Shown in pieces: positions 34,599-43,811 of a DNA stretch of 64,000 nucleotides (position 1 is its first letter; each line of letters opens with the position of its first letter). This DNA is from Methanoculleus taiwanensis (lineage in GTDB: Archaea; Halobacteriota; Methanomicrobia; Methanomicrobiales; Methanoculleaceae): the NCBI RefSeq assembly GCF_004102725.1, contig NZ_LHQS01000002.1, forward strand, positions 1,134,133 through 1,198,132. The letters are read 5' to 3'. The notes under the pieces were generated by a model, which was not told the DNA's origin, ran no database searches, and saw only the letters and a list, made by a program, of their open reading frames with translations. The position numbers and the translations under genes were made by a program.

Positions 34599-37500
34599 TT
34601 ATTGTTTGCCGACAAGCCGGTAACCACCGTTCGGGATTGTCATCTCGAACCGTGCACCCCTGCCCGGTTCCCCGGTCTCGGTGATCATGATCCTCGTTAG
34701 GGAGAGTATCTCCCTGACGAGGAAAAGCCCGAGTCCGGTGTTTTTCCCAACCCCACTCTCGAAAATACGCTCCTTTTCGTCAGGAGCAATGCCAACCCCG
34801 TTGTCTTCCCACACCACGACCAGATCCTTTCCCAACCGGTGAGATGACACCCGGATTTCCGTCACCCGCCCACCGTGCCGGACCGCGTTTTCAAGGAGGC
34901 TGAAAAAGACCTTCTCAAGCATCGGATCCGCAAATATCCCGACACCCTGTACGTCGGCAGTCAGGCTGACTGCTGCCGGGACCTGATCCCATGGCATGAC
35001 AGTAGAAAGGTCAATCCACCGCGGTTCATGGGTGCCGATATCCTCGTAGATCCGTGTAAATTCGATCTGGGATTGGATATTCGTGATGGCGGATTCTATC
35101 TTTTTTAGGTACCGGGCCAGCGCGGGGTCATCGACCTTCATCTCCGCGATCTCCAGAAATCCAAGGGCAATTGAGGTATTGTTGAGGATATCATGCCGGG
35201 TAATACCGGTAAGCAGGTTGAGCTGGCGGTTCGCCCGACGGAGGGCTTCTTCCGCTTTCTTGTGTTCGGTGATGTCAACGGCAACCCCGCGGAATCCCTG
35301 CCCCTTCCCATCAGTGCCAGCCATTGATGGGCGGATCTCGATTACCATGTGACGCCCGTCGCGATGACGGGCAGGTATTTCGAGAGGTAAGAGAGATCCT
35401 TCCAGGGAACTGTAGCGTGCCAGTTCCTGCATTGCATACGCCTTTCCCTCCTCTGCAACCAGATCAAGTATCGTTCCTCCGATGATCTCTTCCGGTGCAT
35501 ATCCCATGATTGCCTCGACCCGGGGACTGATGTACAGGAACGTCCCCTGCAGGTCGATCTCCCAGATCATGTCCGGCGAGGTCTCCACGATAGACCGGAA
35601 CTTCTCCTCGCTCTCGCGGAGTAAATCTTCTGCTTTTTTCCGCTCGGTGATATCCCGCATCACGCCAACTACACCGGACGGTTTTTTATCATCGTCAAAG
35701 ATCGGGGAGATAATCGTCTCGGTCCAGACCGTGGAACCGTCCTTCCTAAAAAATTCAAGTTCCATGGTCTGGTATTTCTGGATCGTTCCGCTCTTCCGCA
35801 TCTCGTTGATTCCCTTCTCGCGCATCAGCATGATCGTCCTGTAGGATGCCGGGGTCAGGGCGTCACTGAGGGATTCTCTAAGAGTTTCTTCGGGCGTCAT
35901 CCCCCGAAGCGCGGTGACCGACGGCGAGACATAGGTAAGGCGCATATCCATGTCAGCTGTCCAGATAACATCATGGACATGGTCTGCCAGCAGGCGGTAC
36001 TTCGCTTCGCTCTCCCGGATCGCCTCTTCAGCGCGTTTTCGTTCGGAAACGTCACGAAGAATACCGAGAAGTGCCGGCTGGTTCTGATAGAGGATCTGGT
36101 TAACAAAGAATTCACATTCCCGTTCTTCACCGCTTTTTAATATGATTCGCGCGGTAAAGTCAGGAGGGGGGGTGCTTCCGGAGATCCTCAGTTTCGCGTT
36201 TTCCTGCAGGCGGGACCGGTCATCGGGATGGACGAGATCCCAGATGTTCATGCTGATGAGTTCATCATTGGTATAACCGGTGAATTCCGTTGTCCTGCGG
36301 TTGGCAAAAAGGATCTGGCTACCACGGTAAATATACACGACATTATCACTATTCTCGACCACAAGCCGGTATTTCTCCTCGCTCTCCCGGAGTTCGGCAT
36401 CCATTTTTTTCCGTGCGGAAATATCGATAATGACGCCGCGGAATCCGGCAAGGCTCCCATTCCGGTAAATCGGCGCCGTATCGATGAAAACCGGAATTTT
36501 GCTGCCATCCTTCCGCAGGCACGTATATTCCTGTGATTCAAGAGCCACCCCGTTGAGGAGTTTCCGGATGTCTTCCTTCACCCGTCCATGCTGGGAAGGT
36601 TCGATTATGGACATGGCATTTACGCCGTCTTTGAGGTCCTGTTCGGTATATCCCAGGGTGGCGAATGCATTCTGGTTTGCATAGGTTACCTGAAAATCCG
36701 GATCCATCTCAAAAACCATCTGCGGGAGGAGATCGGCAAGCTCGCGGTACTTCGCTTCGCTCTCCCGCACGGCATCTTCCTCCCGTTTTTCACCGGTGAT
36801 ATCCTGCGCAATCGAACCGAACCGGAATCCCTTGTCGGTCTTGATCGGAAAGATTATCTGCCGAACGAAGATCCGTGTGCCGTCGGGACGCTCCGCTTCG
36901 ACAATACGGGGTTTTTCGAATATCGGGACACCCGTCCTGAGCATCGTACGGCTCGTCTGCTCAATAGCTGCACGGCATTCTTCCGTGCGGCGCTCACGGG
37001 GGAGCATACGGAACGTCACGTCCCATAAGGAGCTGCCAAGTGCTTCTTCTTGCGTGATGCCGGAGATCCGTTCAGCTCCGGGATTCCATTCGATCACTTT
37101 TCCTTCTTCATCGATCAGGGTGACCGATTCCCGGGTCGTCTCGATGAATAAACGGAGCTTGGACTCGCTGTCTGCCAGTGCCGCCAGAGCCAGTTTCTGC
37201 TCTGTGATATCCTTTCCAACAACCTGATATTCTACGGGTTTTCCCCCGGCGTCGAACAACGCACGGACCGACCAGAGTTGCCAGTACGTCTTCTGATCCC
37301 TGCCGGTGACCACGAGTTCCATCTCGCGAATCGGCGTATCCGGTGTGAGCGTACCAAGAAAATTATCTACTTTCTCATAATTACCCACCTGCATGAGGTC
37401 GTGGATCTTCTTTCCCTCGAGATCGGTGAGGGCCAGCATGGGGTGAAAGTGCTGCCGATAGGCTTCGTTGGTGAACGTCACGGTGCCGTCCTGGGTGAAC

Positions 37501-37964
37501 CGGCAGATCATCTCGGTCAGGTCATTGACAACGGTGCGGTATCGCTCCTCGCTCTCCTGCAACGAAATTTCCGCACGCCGTCGTTGTACCGCCTGCCTGA
37601 CCTTATGGGCAAGTTCTGCAAACTGCGCCCGCGGCTGACCGCCTTTCTGGAGGTAGAAATCCACACCGTTGTTGATCGCTTCAATAACAACCTCCTCGCG
37701 GCCCCGGCCGGTCAAAAGAATGAACGGGATGGTATTGCCCAAACTTCTCACCCTTCGTAAAAATTCGATTCCATCCATGTCGGGCATCTGGTAATCGGAG
37801 ATGACGGCATCATACTGCTCCGTGGGAATGCGGGTGAGAGCTTCCGTGGCCGAAGTGAGGGTATCGACGACAAATTCCTCTCCGGTTTTTTCAAGGAAGA
37901 GTTTGCCGATCTCAAGAAGGGCGGGTTCGTCATCGACATAGAGGACGCGTATGGTATCTTGCAT
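34599..37964 (-). CDS. Hybrid sensor histidine kinase: receiver domain, six PAS domains, HATPase
   Basis: About 1121 residues, soluble. The N-terminal receiver domain (IRVLYVDDEPALLEIGK, YDAVISDYQMPDMDGI with the phospho-acceptor D, FILLTGRG) is followed by six PAS/PAC units beginning near MICRFTQDG, ESVTLIDEEG, MVFEMDPDF, NVVYIYRGSQ, VIWTADMDM and MIWEIDLQG. The kinase core has an H-box GITRHDILNN, an N-box FFSLLENAVRHGG, G1 DNGVGIAP and G2 GKNTGLGLFLVRE. The receiver lies at the N-terminus, the usual arrangement in methanogens. ATG 37964 is chosen because GGAGGAG precedes it. Its response regulator partner is not adjacent. Confidence 0.9.
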   Translation of the reverse strand: MQDTIRVLYVDDEPALLEIGKLFLEKTGEEFVVDTLTSATEALTRIPTEQYDAVISDYQMPDMDGIEFLRRVRSLGNTIPFILLTGRGREEVVIEAINNGVDFYLQKGGQPRAQFAELAHKVRQAVQRRRAEISLQESEERYRTVVNDLTEMICRFTQDGTVTFTNEAYRQHFHPMLALTDLEGKKIHDLMQVGNYEKVDNFLGTLTPDTPIREMELVVTGRDQKTYWQLWSVRALFDAGGKPVEYQVVGKDITEQKLALAALADSESKLRLFIETTRESVTLIDEEGKVIEWNPGAERISGITQEEALGSSLWDVTFRMLPRERRTEECRAAIEQTSRTMLRTGVPIFEKPRIVEAERPDGTRIFVRQIIFPIKTDKGFRFGSIAQDITGEKREEDAVRESEAKYRELADLLPQMVFEMDPDFQVTYANQNAFATLGYTEQDLKDGVNAMSIIEPSQHGRVKEDIRKLLNGVALESQEYTCLRKDGSKIPVFIDTAPIYRNGSLAGFRGVIIDISARKKMDAELRESEEKYRLVVENSDNVVYIYRGSQILFANRRTTEFTGYTNDELISMNIWDLVHPDDRSRLQENAKLRISGSTPPPDFTARIILKSGEERECEFFVNQILYQNQPALLGILRDVSERKRAEEAIRESEAKYRLLADHVHDVIWTADMDMRLTYVSPSVTALRGMTPEETLRESLSDALTPASYRTIMLMREKGINEMRKSGTIQKYQTMELEFFRKDGSTVWTETIISPIFDDDKKPSGVVGVMRDITERKKAEDLLRESEEKFRSIVETSPDMIWEIDLQGTFLYISPRVEAIMGYAPEEIIGGTILDLVAEEGKAYAMQELARYSSLEGSLLPLEIPARHRDGRHMVIEIRPSMAGTDGKGQGFRGVAVDITEHKKAEEALRRANRQLNLLTGITRHDILNNTSIALGFLEIAEMKVDDPALARYLKKIESAITNIQSQIEFTRIYEDIGTHEPRWIDLSTVMPWDQVPAAVSLTADVQGVGIFADPMLEKVFFSLLENAVRHGGRVTEIRVSSHRLGKDLVVVWEDNGVGIAPDEKERIFESGVGKNTGLGLFLVREILSLTRIMITETGEPGRGARFEMTIPNGGYRLVGKQ

Positions 37965-38515
37965 TATCCACTCCTCCAGGCCGACCGCCACATCCCTTCG
38001 GGCACGGTAATCTTACATCTGGTGACGGGAGAAAGGGAGGTATTGCTTCGCTGTTCTTCTGAGGCCATGGGGGGATGGGAGAACACTGTATGTGAGCACA
38101 TTGTAGCCCTGCCTTGCTGGATATCCTCCACCATGCACGGAAGAGGAAGATTTCCGAGTAGTTGCTGCGGTATGGCGATCAAGACCTGTCATGCGGGAGA
38201 GAGCAGAGATTGAGAGCAGATTCTACCAGGGGGGTGTCAAGGGTACGGGGTAGCGTATCATTTCCCCTGACGATACGATCCTTTTGGCTCATGGAACATA
38301 ATAAATTAGTGAAATCGATGTTACCAGCAGAGTTGATTCCTTAATAACCACAAACATGCCCGGAATCGGCGGTTCGGTTATGATCCCGGCCGGGAATGAT
38401 GTGAAGTGTGCTCTCGACACTACCGACTGCACGATCGCGTGTCCCGGGAACATGTGATCTGCTCCCGTGCCATCTCTCCCCCCTATGGGAACATTCCCCG
38501 GCACATGCTTATTGA
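37965..38515. other. 551-base stretch without a convincing gene
   Basis: Holds the upstream region of the hybrid kinase. AT-rich sequence around 38290-38350 (AATAAATTAG and CTTAATAAC) looks like promoter material. A 33-codon frame from 38357 and short frames on both strands have no recognisable product. Nothing else seen. Confidence 0.4.
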
Positions 38516-39289
38516 TCAGGATTTACGACCATATACGAGCGCACCCTCGACTGGGCAGACCTCCGTGCAGCGCCCGCACAGGTAGCACTCCGCCCTGCTG
38601 TTCTCTGCCGTTGCCACATTCACGGGGCAGGCTCGCTCACATCTGCCGCACTGAATGCAGGCATCCGTCCTCCGGATCTTCCACCGGCTCCGTGCGGCGC
38701 CGATGGCGAGGAAAACGCCGTACGGGCAGATGAACCGGCAAAAAGGGCGGTATACGGTTACCGAGACCAGGACGATCGCAAAAAAGACGGCGAAGCCCGG
38801 GCTCGTCGGGGAGAGAAAGAAGAAATCCTTCAGGCCGATGATGCCGAGGAGATTGACGGAGAACCCCACCCCGGTTGCAAGGATGACTATGAAAATTCCG
38901 ATGCGGACACTCATCGCCCGCGGGGTCAGGTTCCGGCCGTGCCGCGGGACGGGAATCAGGTATATCAGCTCCTGCACAGCCCCAACCGGGCAGATCTGCC
39001 CGCAGACGATCCGTCCGCAAAACAGCGTGACGGCGATGAATACCAGCAGTCCGGCAGCCGCTGCGGGCAGCAGGACGCCGAGTTCCCTGGTATCCCCGAG
39101 TATCACGAGCTGCAGTATGTACGGGAAGACGGGAGAGAAGATCAGAAACCCGAGGGCGGCAGAGACGAGAAGAAACCCGGCGGCACGTCGCCGGGAGAAC
39201 CATCCGGAATGCCAGAGAGACGCGAGGACGATAACGGCAAGCACGGCATACGCGATGCCGAGCGCCTTCGGGGCAGATCCGAGTACCAT
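38516..39289 (-). CDS. NapH/polyferredoxin-type membrane protein with two 4Fe-4S clusters
   Basis: 257 residues. About five membrane helices carry CGRIVCGQICPVGAVQE and CRFICPYGVF, the cysteine motifs of the NapH/NosR/RdxA membrane ferredoxin family. The C-terminus has two full ferredoxin motifs, CIQCGRCERACPVNVA and CYLCGRCTEVCPVEGA. It likely carries electrons between membrane carriers and a soluble partner. The ATG at 39289 (MVLGSAPKALG) precedes the first helix; the longer frame to 39472 runs into the cupin gene antisense-style and is not credible. Last gene of the hcp operon, four bases after the cupin gene. Confidence 0.82.
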   Translation of the reverse strand: MVLGSAPKALGIAYAVLAVIVLASLWHSGWFSRRRAAGFLLVSAALGFLIFSPVFPYILQLVILGDTRELGVLLPAAAAGLLVFIAVTLFCGRIVCGQICPVGAVQELIYLIPVPRHGRNLTPRAMSVRIGIFIVILATGVGFSVNLLGIIGLKDFFFLSPTSPGFAVFFAIVLVSVTVYRPFCRFICPYGVFLAIGAARSRWKIRRTDACIQCGRCERACPVNVATAENSRAECYLCGRCTEVCPVEGALVYGRKS

Positions 39290-39293
39290 GGTT

Positions 39294-39632
39294 TCACAGC
39301 AGTTTTGTCTCGCTCGTCGGCCGCGGAACCTTAACAACCAGCACCCGGAAGGTGTCGCCGCTCTCGTTGCTCCAGCGGTGCGGGATCTTTGCGGGGCTCT
39401 CGATAAGGTGGTCGGATCCGACCGTCTCCCGTTCTTCGCCGATCTCGACGACGCCTGTCCCCTCCAGCACATAGAAGAAGACGTCTACCGGCGTTATGTG
39501 CTTCTTGAGGGCTTCGCCCGGCTGCAGCGTGATGACCACAGCGGTTGCGTGCTCCGTATCATAGATTTTCCTGGCATCCACATGATGCGGGTTTAGGCCG
39601 ACGGGCAGATCGGCAACGTTGACAATGTTCAT
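39294..39632 (-). CDS. Small cupin domain protein
   Basis: 112 residues, a single cupin barrel. ITLQPGEALKKHITPVDVFF (motif 1 with K-H ... V-D), LEGTGVVEIG and PAKIPHRWSNESGDTFRVLV (motif 2 with P-x-x-I-P-H) indicate a metal-binding site of histidines. Cupin-2 proteins of this size are metal-dependent enzymes or sensors. The ATG at 39632 follows GGTGAT. It sits between DUF2115 and the membrane ferredoxin gene in the hcp operon, suggesting a role in the same stress response. Confidence 0.8.
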   Translation of the reverse strand: MNIVNVADLPVGLNPHHVDARKIYDTEHATAVVITLQPGEALKKHITPVDVFFYVLEGTGVVEIGEERETVGSDHLIESPAKIPHRWSNESGDTFRVLVVKVPRPTSETKLL

Positions 39633-39671
39633 GAGTATCACCTTTTGGTTCTCTGAATTATTCTTTCCGCG

Positions 39672-40445
39672 TCATCCCTTGTAGTTCGTCCAGTAGTTTG
39701 CGAGGCATTCGCGCCTGCGGCTCTCTTCGCGGGCCGCCCGACTCTCCGGGAACGTGGGGATAGCGCTCTGCACGGCGGGGCAGTAGGGGCAGAGCGCAAA
39801 GGGCACGTCGCCTGCCTGTTCCCTCACCGGACAGAGGTATTGACCCTCCCACACATCGACGATCTGCCCGCCGGGAAAGGGGGTGCCGACCGGGTGGGCG
39901 GGCTCTTCGAGGACAAACATGGTGAACGCGGCGAGCAGGTACTTCAGGTAGAGCGGGCGGGGGTCTTTCTCGCGGGCTTTCTCCGTACATGCCGCCGCGA
40001 CCATGGCGCAGTACGAAGGGAAGGCAGGATGAAGGGGACTGCCGTCCTCATACCCGTTCCTTGCTACGAGAAGGAGGCGGTGATGCGCCCCGAAGATCTG
40101 CTCCCTGACCTTTCCAAGAAGGCGCTCACGATAGTGTTCTGGCAGGAAGGCAACTTTCCGGGTAAAGCAGGCGTTCATCTTCTCGATATCGTGAAGATCG
40201 AACAGTTCTATCTCCTGGCCGAGGAAGGCGAGCAACTCCGCTTTCGTCTGCGCCCGCTGCATGCGCGCAAGGGCCTTCCGGATCCTCTCCACAGGATAGC
40301 CTGCCGCCGCCGGGCCTGTCGGTTCGTCTTGGGCGCAGGGGTCGATGAGGAGAGTGCGGATCTCCCTGCACTCGCACTCAGCATCGTCCAGTTGCCGGGG
40401 GCGGAACCGGGAAAGGATCCACCGGAATATGGCAGTCATCTCCAT
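39672..40445 (-). CDS. DUF2115 (UPF0305) family archaeal protein
   Basis: 257 residues. The C-terminal half contains EEPAHPVGTPFPGGQIVDVW, GQYLCPVREQAGDVPFALCP and YCPAVQ, the cysteine pattern that I associate with the archaeal DUF2115/UPF0305 family. The helical N-terminal half carries an additional CEC and a DPC. The cysteines (LCPV ... LCPYCP) could bind a metal or cluster. The function is unknown. It begins 18 bases after the hcp stop and is followed by the cupin gene, so it belongs to the hcp transcript. Confidence 0.65.
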   Translation of the reverse strand: MEMTAIFRWILSRFRPRQLDDAECECREIRTLLIDPCAQDEPTGPAAAGYPVERIRKALARMQRAQTKAELLAFLGQEIELFDLHDIEKMNACFTRKVAFLPEHYRERLLGKVREQIFGAHHRLLLVARNGYEDGSPLHPAFPSYCAMVAAACTEKAREKDPRPLYLKYLLAAFTMFVLEEPAHPVGTPFPGGQIVDVWEGQYLCPVREQAGDVPFALCPYCPAVQSAIPTFPESRAAREESRRRECLANYWTNYKG

Positions 40446-40463
40446 CCTTGCACCGCAGCGGGT

Positions 40464-42080
40464 TCAGGCTCCGACCATCCGGCGAAGATCAGCCGGTACG
40501 GTGGTGTTGGGCTTGAGGTCGAACTGTTTGGCGAGCAGATCCAGCACAGCCGGCGAAACGAATCCCGGCAGTTTCGGGCCGAGCGTGATGTCCTGCACAC
40601 CAAGCGAGAACAGGGCGAGGAGAACGAGCACGGCCTTCTGTTCGTACCACGCGATGTTGTAGGAGATCGGCAGGTCATTGATGCCGACACCGAATGCCCC
40701 GGCGAGTGCCTGTGCGATCACAACCAGCGAGTAACAGTCATTGCACTGCCCGGCATCGATTACGCGGGGGATCCCGCCGATCGTTCCAAGCCCGAGGCTG
40801 TTGTACCGGTACTTGGCGCAGCCTGCTGTAAGGATGACCGCATCACCGGGGAGCGCCTTTGCAAATTCCGTGTAATACTCGCGCTCCTTCTGCCGGCCGT
40901 CGCACCCTGCCATGACAATGAACCGTTTTATATCACCGCTCTTGACCGCTGCGACAACCTTGTCCGCAATTGCAAGGACGGCATCGTGCGCACAACCGGT
41001 GATGAGATCGTTGCCACTTCCCGGGAGTGCGTTGGGCGGCTGGCAGCTCTTTGCGCATGCAATGACCTGCGAGAAATCCTTCTTCCCGTCCGGGGACGCG
41101 GATATATGCGGGACGTCCGGGAACCCGGTGACGCCGGTTGTGAAGAGGCGGTTCTTGTAGGAGTCCTTTGGCGGGACGAGGCAGTTGGTCGTGAAGAGAA
41201 CCGGGCCGTTGAACTGCTCAAACTCCTCGCGCTGGTGCGGCCACGAACCACCGTAGTTGCTATGCAGGTGGGCGTATTTCTTCAACGCGGGATACGCGTG
41301 GGCCGGGAGCATCTCGCCGTGGGTATAGACATCCACGCCAGCGTCCTTTGACTGCTCGAGCAGCATCTCAAGATCTTTCAGGTCGTGACCGGTAATCAGG
41401 ATGCCCGGCCGTGTCCCCACGGTCGTCTTTACGGCGGTAATCTCCGGTTTTCCAAATGCCGATGTGTTGGCGGCATCGAGCAGGGCAAGGACACTGACGC
41501 CGACGCTCCCGCACTCCAGCACGAGGCTGACCAGCTCCGGAACCGTAAGATCCTCTGTCGTGGAGGCAAGCCCTTTCTGCAGGAATGTCGTGATGGTATC
41601 ATCGGTCTTTCCCAGAACGGCGGCGTGCGTGTAGTATGCGGCAACCCCCATGAGACCGAAGAGAAGTGTTGATCGGAGCGAGCGGAGATCCTCGTCTGCT
41701 GTCGAGAGCGTCCCGACAGATAATGCTTTTTCAAGAATATCGCTTTCATCCTTCGGTTTCCAGGTACAGGCATCCGGTTCCGGGCTGCCGGTCGCGGGAA
41801 GCCCATCCCGGATCGCGACGGCCTCGGCGATCATGGCCGCGAACCGGGCCTTGTCAAAGTTGACATTGGTCAGCACTGCAAAGAGCGCGTCCGCGATGAA
41901 CAGCCCTGCGTCAGGATCCCCTCTGCCTTGCTCCATTGCTGCAAGGTTCCGGATCGAGATCCCCTTGCAGAGATAGATCAGCACATCCTGGTATGCAGCG
42001 ATATCATCTTCCTTCCCGCAGACGCCTCTGACCGTGCATCCGGTCCCTTTCAGCGTCTCTTCACACTGGTAACAGAACAT
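40464..42080 (-). CDS. hcp: Hydroxylamine reductase/hybrid-cluster protein (Hcp)
   Basis: 538 residues. The N-terminal cluster cysteines are C3, C6, C15 and C21 (FCYQCEETLKGTGCTVRGVC), the class I spacing of strict anaerobes. Hybrid-cluster ligands are present in ITGHDLKDLEMLLEQSKD, YTHGEMLPAHAYPALKKYAH, NCLVPPKDSYKNR, GCDGRQKEREYYTEFAK, LTAGCAKYRYN and DAGQCNDCYSL. It reduces nitric oxide or hydroxylamine and protects against nitrosative stress. It heads a four-gene operon with DUF2115, cupin and polyferredoxin genes, divergent from an HxlR regulator. AAGGAG precedes the ATG. Confidence 0.95.
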   Translation of the reverse strand: MFCYQCEETLKGTGCTVRGVCGKEDDIAAYQDVLIYLCKGISIRNLAAMEQGRGDPDAGLFIADALFAVLTNVNFDKARFAAMIAEAVAIRDGLPATGSPEPDACTWKPKDESDILEKALSVGTLSTADEDLRSLRSTLLFGLMGVAAYYTHAAVLGKTDDTITTFLQKGLASTTEDLTVPELVSLVLECGSVGVSVLALLDAANTSAFGKPEITAVKTTVGTRPGILITGHDLKDLEMLLEQSKDAGVDVYTHGEMLPAHAYPALKKYAHLHSNYGGSWPHQREEFEQFNGPVLFTTNCLVPPKDSYKNRLFTTGVTGFPDVPHISASPDGKKDFSQVIACAKSCQPPNALPGSGNDLITGCAHDAVLAIADKVVAAVKSGDIKRFIVMAGCDGRQKEREYYTEFAKALPGDAVILTAGCAKYRYNSLGLGTIGGIPRVIDAGQCNDCYSLVVIAQALAGAFGVGINDLPISYNIAWYEQKAVLVLLALFSLGVQDITLGPKLPGFVSPAVLDLLAKQFDLKPNTTVPADLRRMVGA

Positions 42081-42104
42081 GGCTCGACTCCTTTGATTTC
42101 TTTT

Positions 42105-42141
42105 TGATACAAAATATTAATTAAATACCTAATTATAAATA
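42105..42141. promoter_or_regulatory. Divergent promoter region between hcp and hxlR
   Basis: The 85-base gap is strongly AT-rich. AATTATAAAT (42131-42140) lies about 30 nt before the hxlR ATG on the plus strand, and TTTAATTAATATT (minus strand, about 42112-42124) lies about 35 nt before the hcp ATG. The boxes nearly touch, so one bound regulator could control both. Confidence 0.5.
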
Positions 42142-42165
42142 GCCGAGAGTTTCCAATTACATACC

Positions 42166-42525
42166 ATGCATGAGTCATGCACAGTCAACCAGACGGTCAG
42201 GTACATCGCCAAACGGTGGACGCTCCTCCTCATCCTCGAGCTCTACAAGGGCGAGCGATATACCCGGCGTTTCTCCGAGCTCCGGGATGCACTCTCCGGC
42301 ATCACACCGAAAGTCCTCTCCGAGCGGTTAAAAGAACTCGAAGATGAAGGGATCCTTACACGGAACGTTGACGCAACTGCATTTCCGGTCAGAACCGAGT
42401 ACACCCTCACGGAGAGCGGGCTTGAGATCGTTGATATCATCCGGGATATCAAGCGCTGGGCCCTGAAGTGGAAGATCGATAATATCCCGTGCGGCGAGCA
42501 GGACTGCAAGGATTGCGTGCTCTGA
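42166..42525 (+). CDS. HxlR family winged-helix regulator with C-terminal cysteine cluster
   Basis: 119 residues. VRYIAKRWTLLLILELYKGE and the RFSELRDALSGITPKVLSER then LKELEDEGILTRN segments are the HxlR winged helix. The wing and dimer helix follow (VRTEYTLTESGLEIVDII). The cysteines are C5 (MHESC) and C109, C114, C117 (PCGEQDCKDC), a set of four that could hold an Fe-S cluster or act as a redox switch. Its divergent position to hcp suggests it senses nitrosative or oxidative stress and controls the hcp operon. A clear case of regulator-target pairing, inferred from position. Confidence 0.85.
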   Translation: MHESCTVNQTVRYIAKRWTLLLILELYKGERYTRRFSELRDALSGITPKVLSERLKELEDEGILTRNVDATAFPVRTEYTLTESGLEIVDIIRDIKRWALKWKIDNIPCGEQDCKDCVL

Positions 42526-42530
42526 AAAGG

Positions 42531-42695
42531 ATGGGAGAACTCTTCTCTCCTCATGCGATCAAATCGATCACGGTCGTCCACATGGAAGTCCCGTGCTGCA
42601 CTGGGGAACACCATGTTGTTGATAGAGCCTTGAAACGATCAAAGACGAGCCCGGTGACCGATACGACCGTCACCATCCAGGGTGATGCGGTATGA
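42531..42695 (+). pseudogene. C-terminal remnant of the 4Fe-4S protein that usually accompanies Hcp
   Basis: A 54-codon frame reads MGELFSPHAIKSITVVHMEV, then PCCTGEHHVVDRALKRSK and ends TVTIQGDAV. The segment IKSITVVHMEVPCC is the conserved end of a ferredoxin-like protein found next to hcp in many anaerobes, where it is followed by a G-L-x-x-x-V-x-x-A helix and a final T-I-x-x-x-G-E-I. The N-terminal cluster-binding part is missing. An inverted repeat GGAGAA ... TTCTCTCC at its start could mark the deletion junction or act as the hxlR terminator. Not expected to be functional. Confidence 0.55.
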
Positions 42696-42874
42696 AGACG
42701 GAATGACCGTAGATAAATAAAAAAGAGGGGCATATGTCCCTCTATTCAAAACCCCGGCCGGAACAGGAATTGTAGTGTATAAACAAGGTGAAATATCCCC
42801 ACGTGCGTGGAGTGCCTGAAAACCTTCTGTCAACATGGGAAAAAAACAAGGGAGGTTAAGAACCCCCATAATCA

Positions 42875-42947
<73 letters not shown>

Positions 42948-43060
42948 ATGGCGCACCTACATAAGTGGGTGCTCGACCTAATAAAATGTTGCGGATTGTG
43001 TTTTCGAGAAGGCATCAGATTCTGCTTGAGAATAAAGCCTGAATGCCCCCATTATCCGAT

Positions 43061-43774
43061 TCAGAGCTTTTTTAGCGCCTCAATACTTGCCAGCACGCCT
43101 TCGAACGTATCAACCTCGACGATAGGGATGACGTTGTTTCTCCGCACCGCATCCATCACCGCGCAAAAGTCGATCGTCCCTTCCCCGACGGGAGAGTGGG
43201 TATCCTTACCGCCGTCGTTGTCGTGGAGGTGGAAGTGGGCAATCGGATGAGCGAGGAATCCCTCGAGGCTGCCATCATTGAGGTTGGCATGCCCAACGTC
43301 GAGTGCAAACCCGATCCCGTCGATCAGCGGGAGTTCATCGGGCGTCCGGAGGAAGAAGTACTCCCAGTTGCCCATATTTTCAACGGTGAACGAGACCGAA
43401 TACTCGTCCGCCGCCTGTTGCAGTTCGTCGAGGGACTGCTGGAACTTCGCCACCGCGCGTTCCCGCTCCTCGCGCCACGCGTAATACCCCGGGTGCACGA
43501 CTACGTCGGCATCGAGCTCCCCGGCAAGGGCGAAGGTATCGACGAGCACCTCGACGCTCGCCCTCCGGATCGGTTCGAGGAGGCTTGCGATATTCACGCC
43601 GCGGCTCGGTGCATGGATGGAGCAGGCAAACGAGTAACTCTCGAGGGGCTCTGCGGATTCCAGGTAGTGCAGCCCCTCATCCATCACCTCGACGTAGTCG
43701 GTGACCGGTGCGAGCGCATCGAGCGCCGTCTCGAGCAGTTCGCGGTGAAGGCAGTACGTGGAGATGCCAAACAT
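43061..43774 (-). CDS. Sugar phosphate isomerase/epimerase-like TIM-barrel protein (xylose isomerase-like)
   Basis: 237 residues of the AP-endonuclease-2/xylose-isomerase-like barrel. SFACSIHAPSRGVNIASLLE, ADVVVHPGYYAW, SFTVENMGNWEYFF, GFALDVGHANLN and IAHFHLHDNDGGKDTHSPVG, with VEVDTFEGV at the end, supply the metal-binding H, E and D residues. It could be a sugar-phosphate epimerase or an endonuclease-IV-like enzyme, but it lacks the full endonuclease IV motif set. The ATG at 43774 (MFGISTYCLH) is the normal family start. Confidence 0.78.
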   Translation of the reverse strand: MFGISTYCLHRELLETALDALAPVTDYVEVMDEGLHYLESAEPLESYSFACSIHAPSRGVNIASLLEPIRRASVEVLVDTFALAGELDADVVVHPGYYAWREERERAVAKFQQSLDELQQAADEYSVSFTVENMGNWEYFFLRTPDELPLIDGIGFALDVGHANLNDGSLEGFLAHPIAHFHLHDNDGGKDTHSPVGEGTIDFCAVMDAVRRNNVIPIVEVDTFEGVLASIEALKKL

Positions 43775-43811
43775 ACCAGAGATAGTGCTCCGGACAGCAA
43801 AAAACCGATCG

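Noticed and set aside
38357-38458. 33-codon plus-strand frame MPGIGGSVMIPAGNDVKC and onward, after an AT-rich stretch.
   Set aside because: No Shine-Dalgarno, no recognisable family and no conserved partner; could be a small gene but the evidence is too thin.
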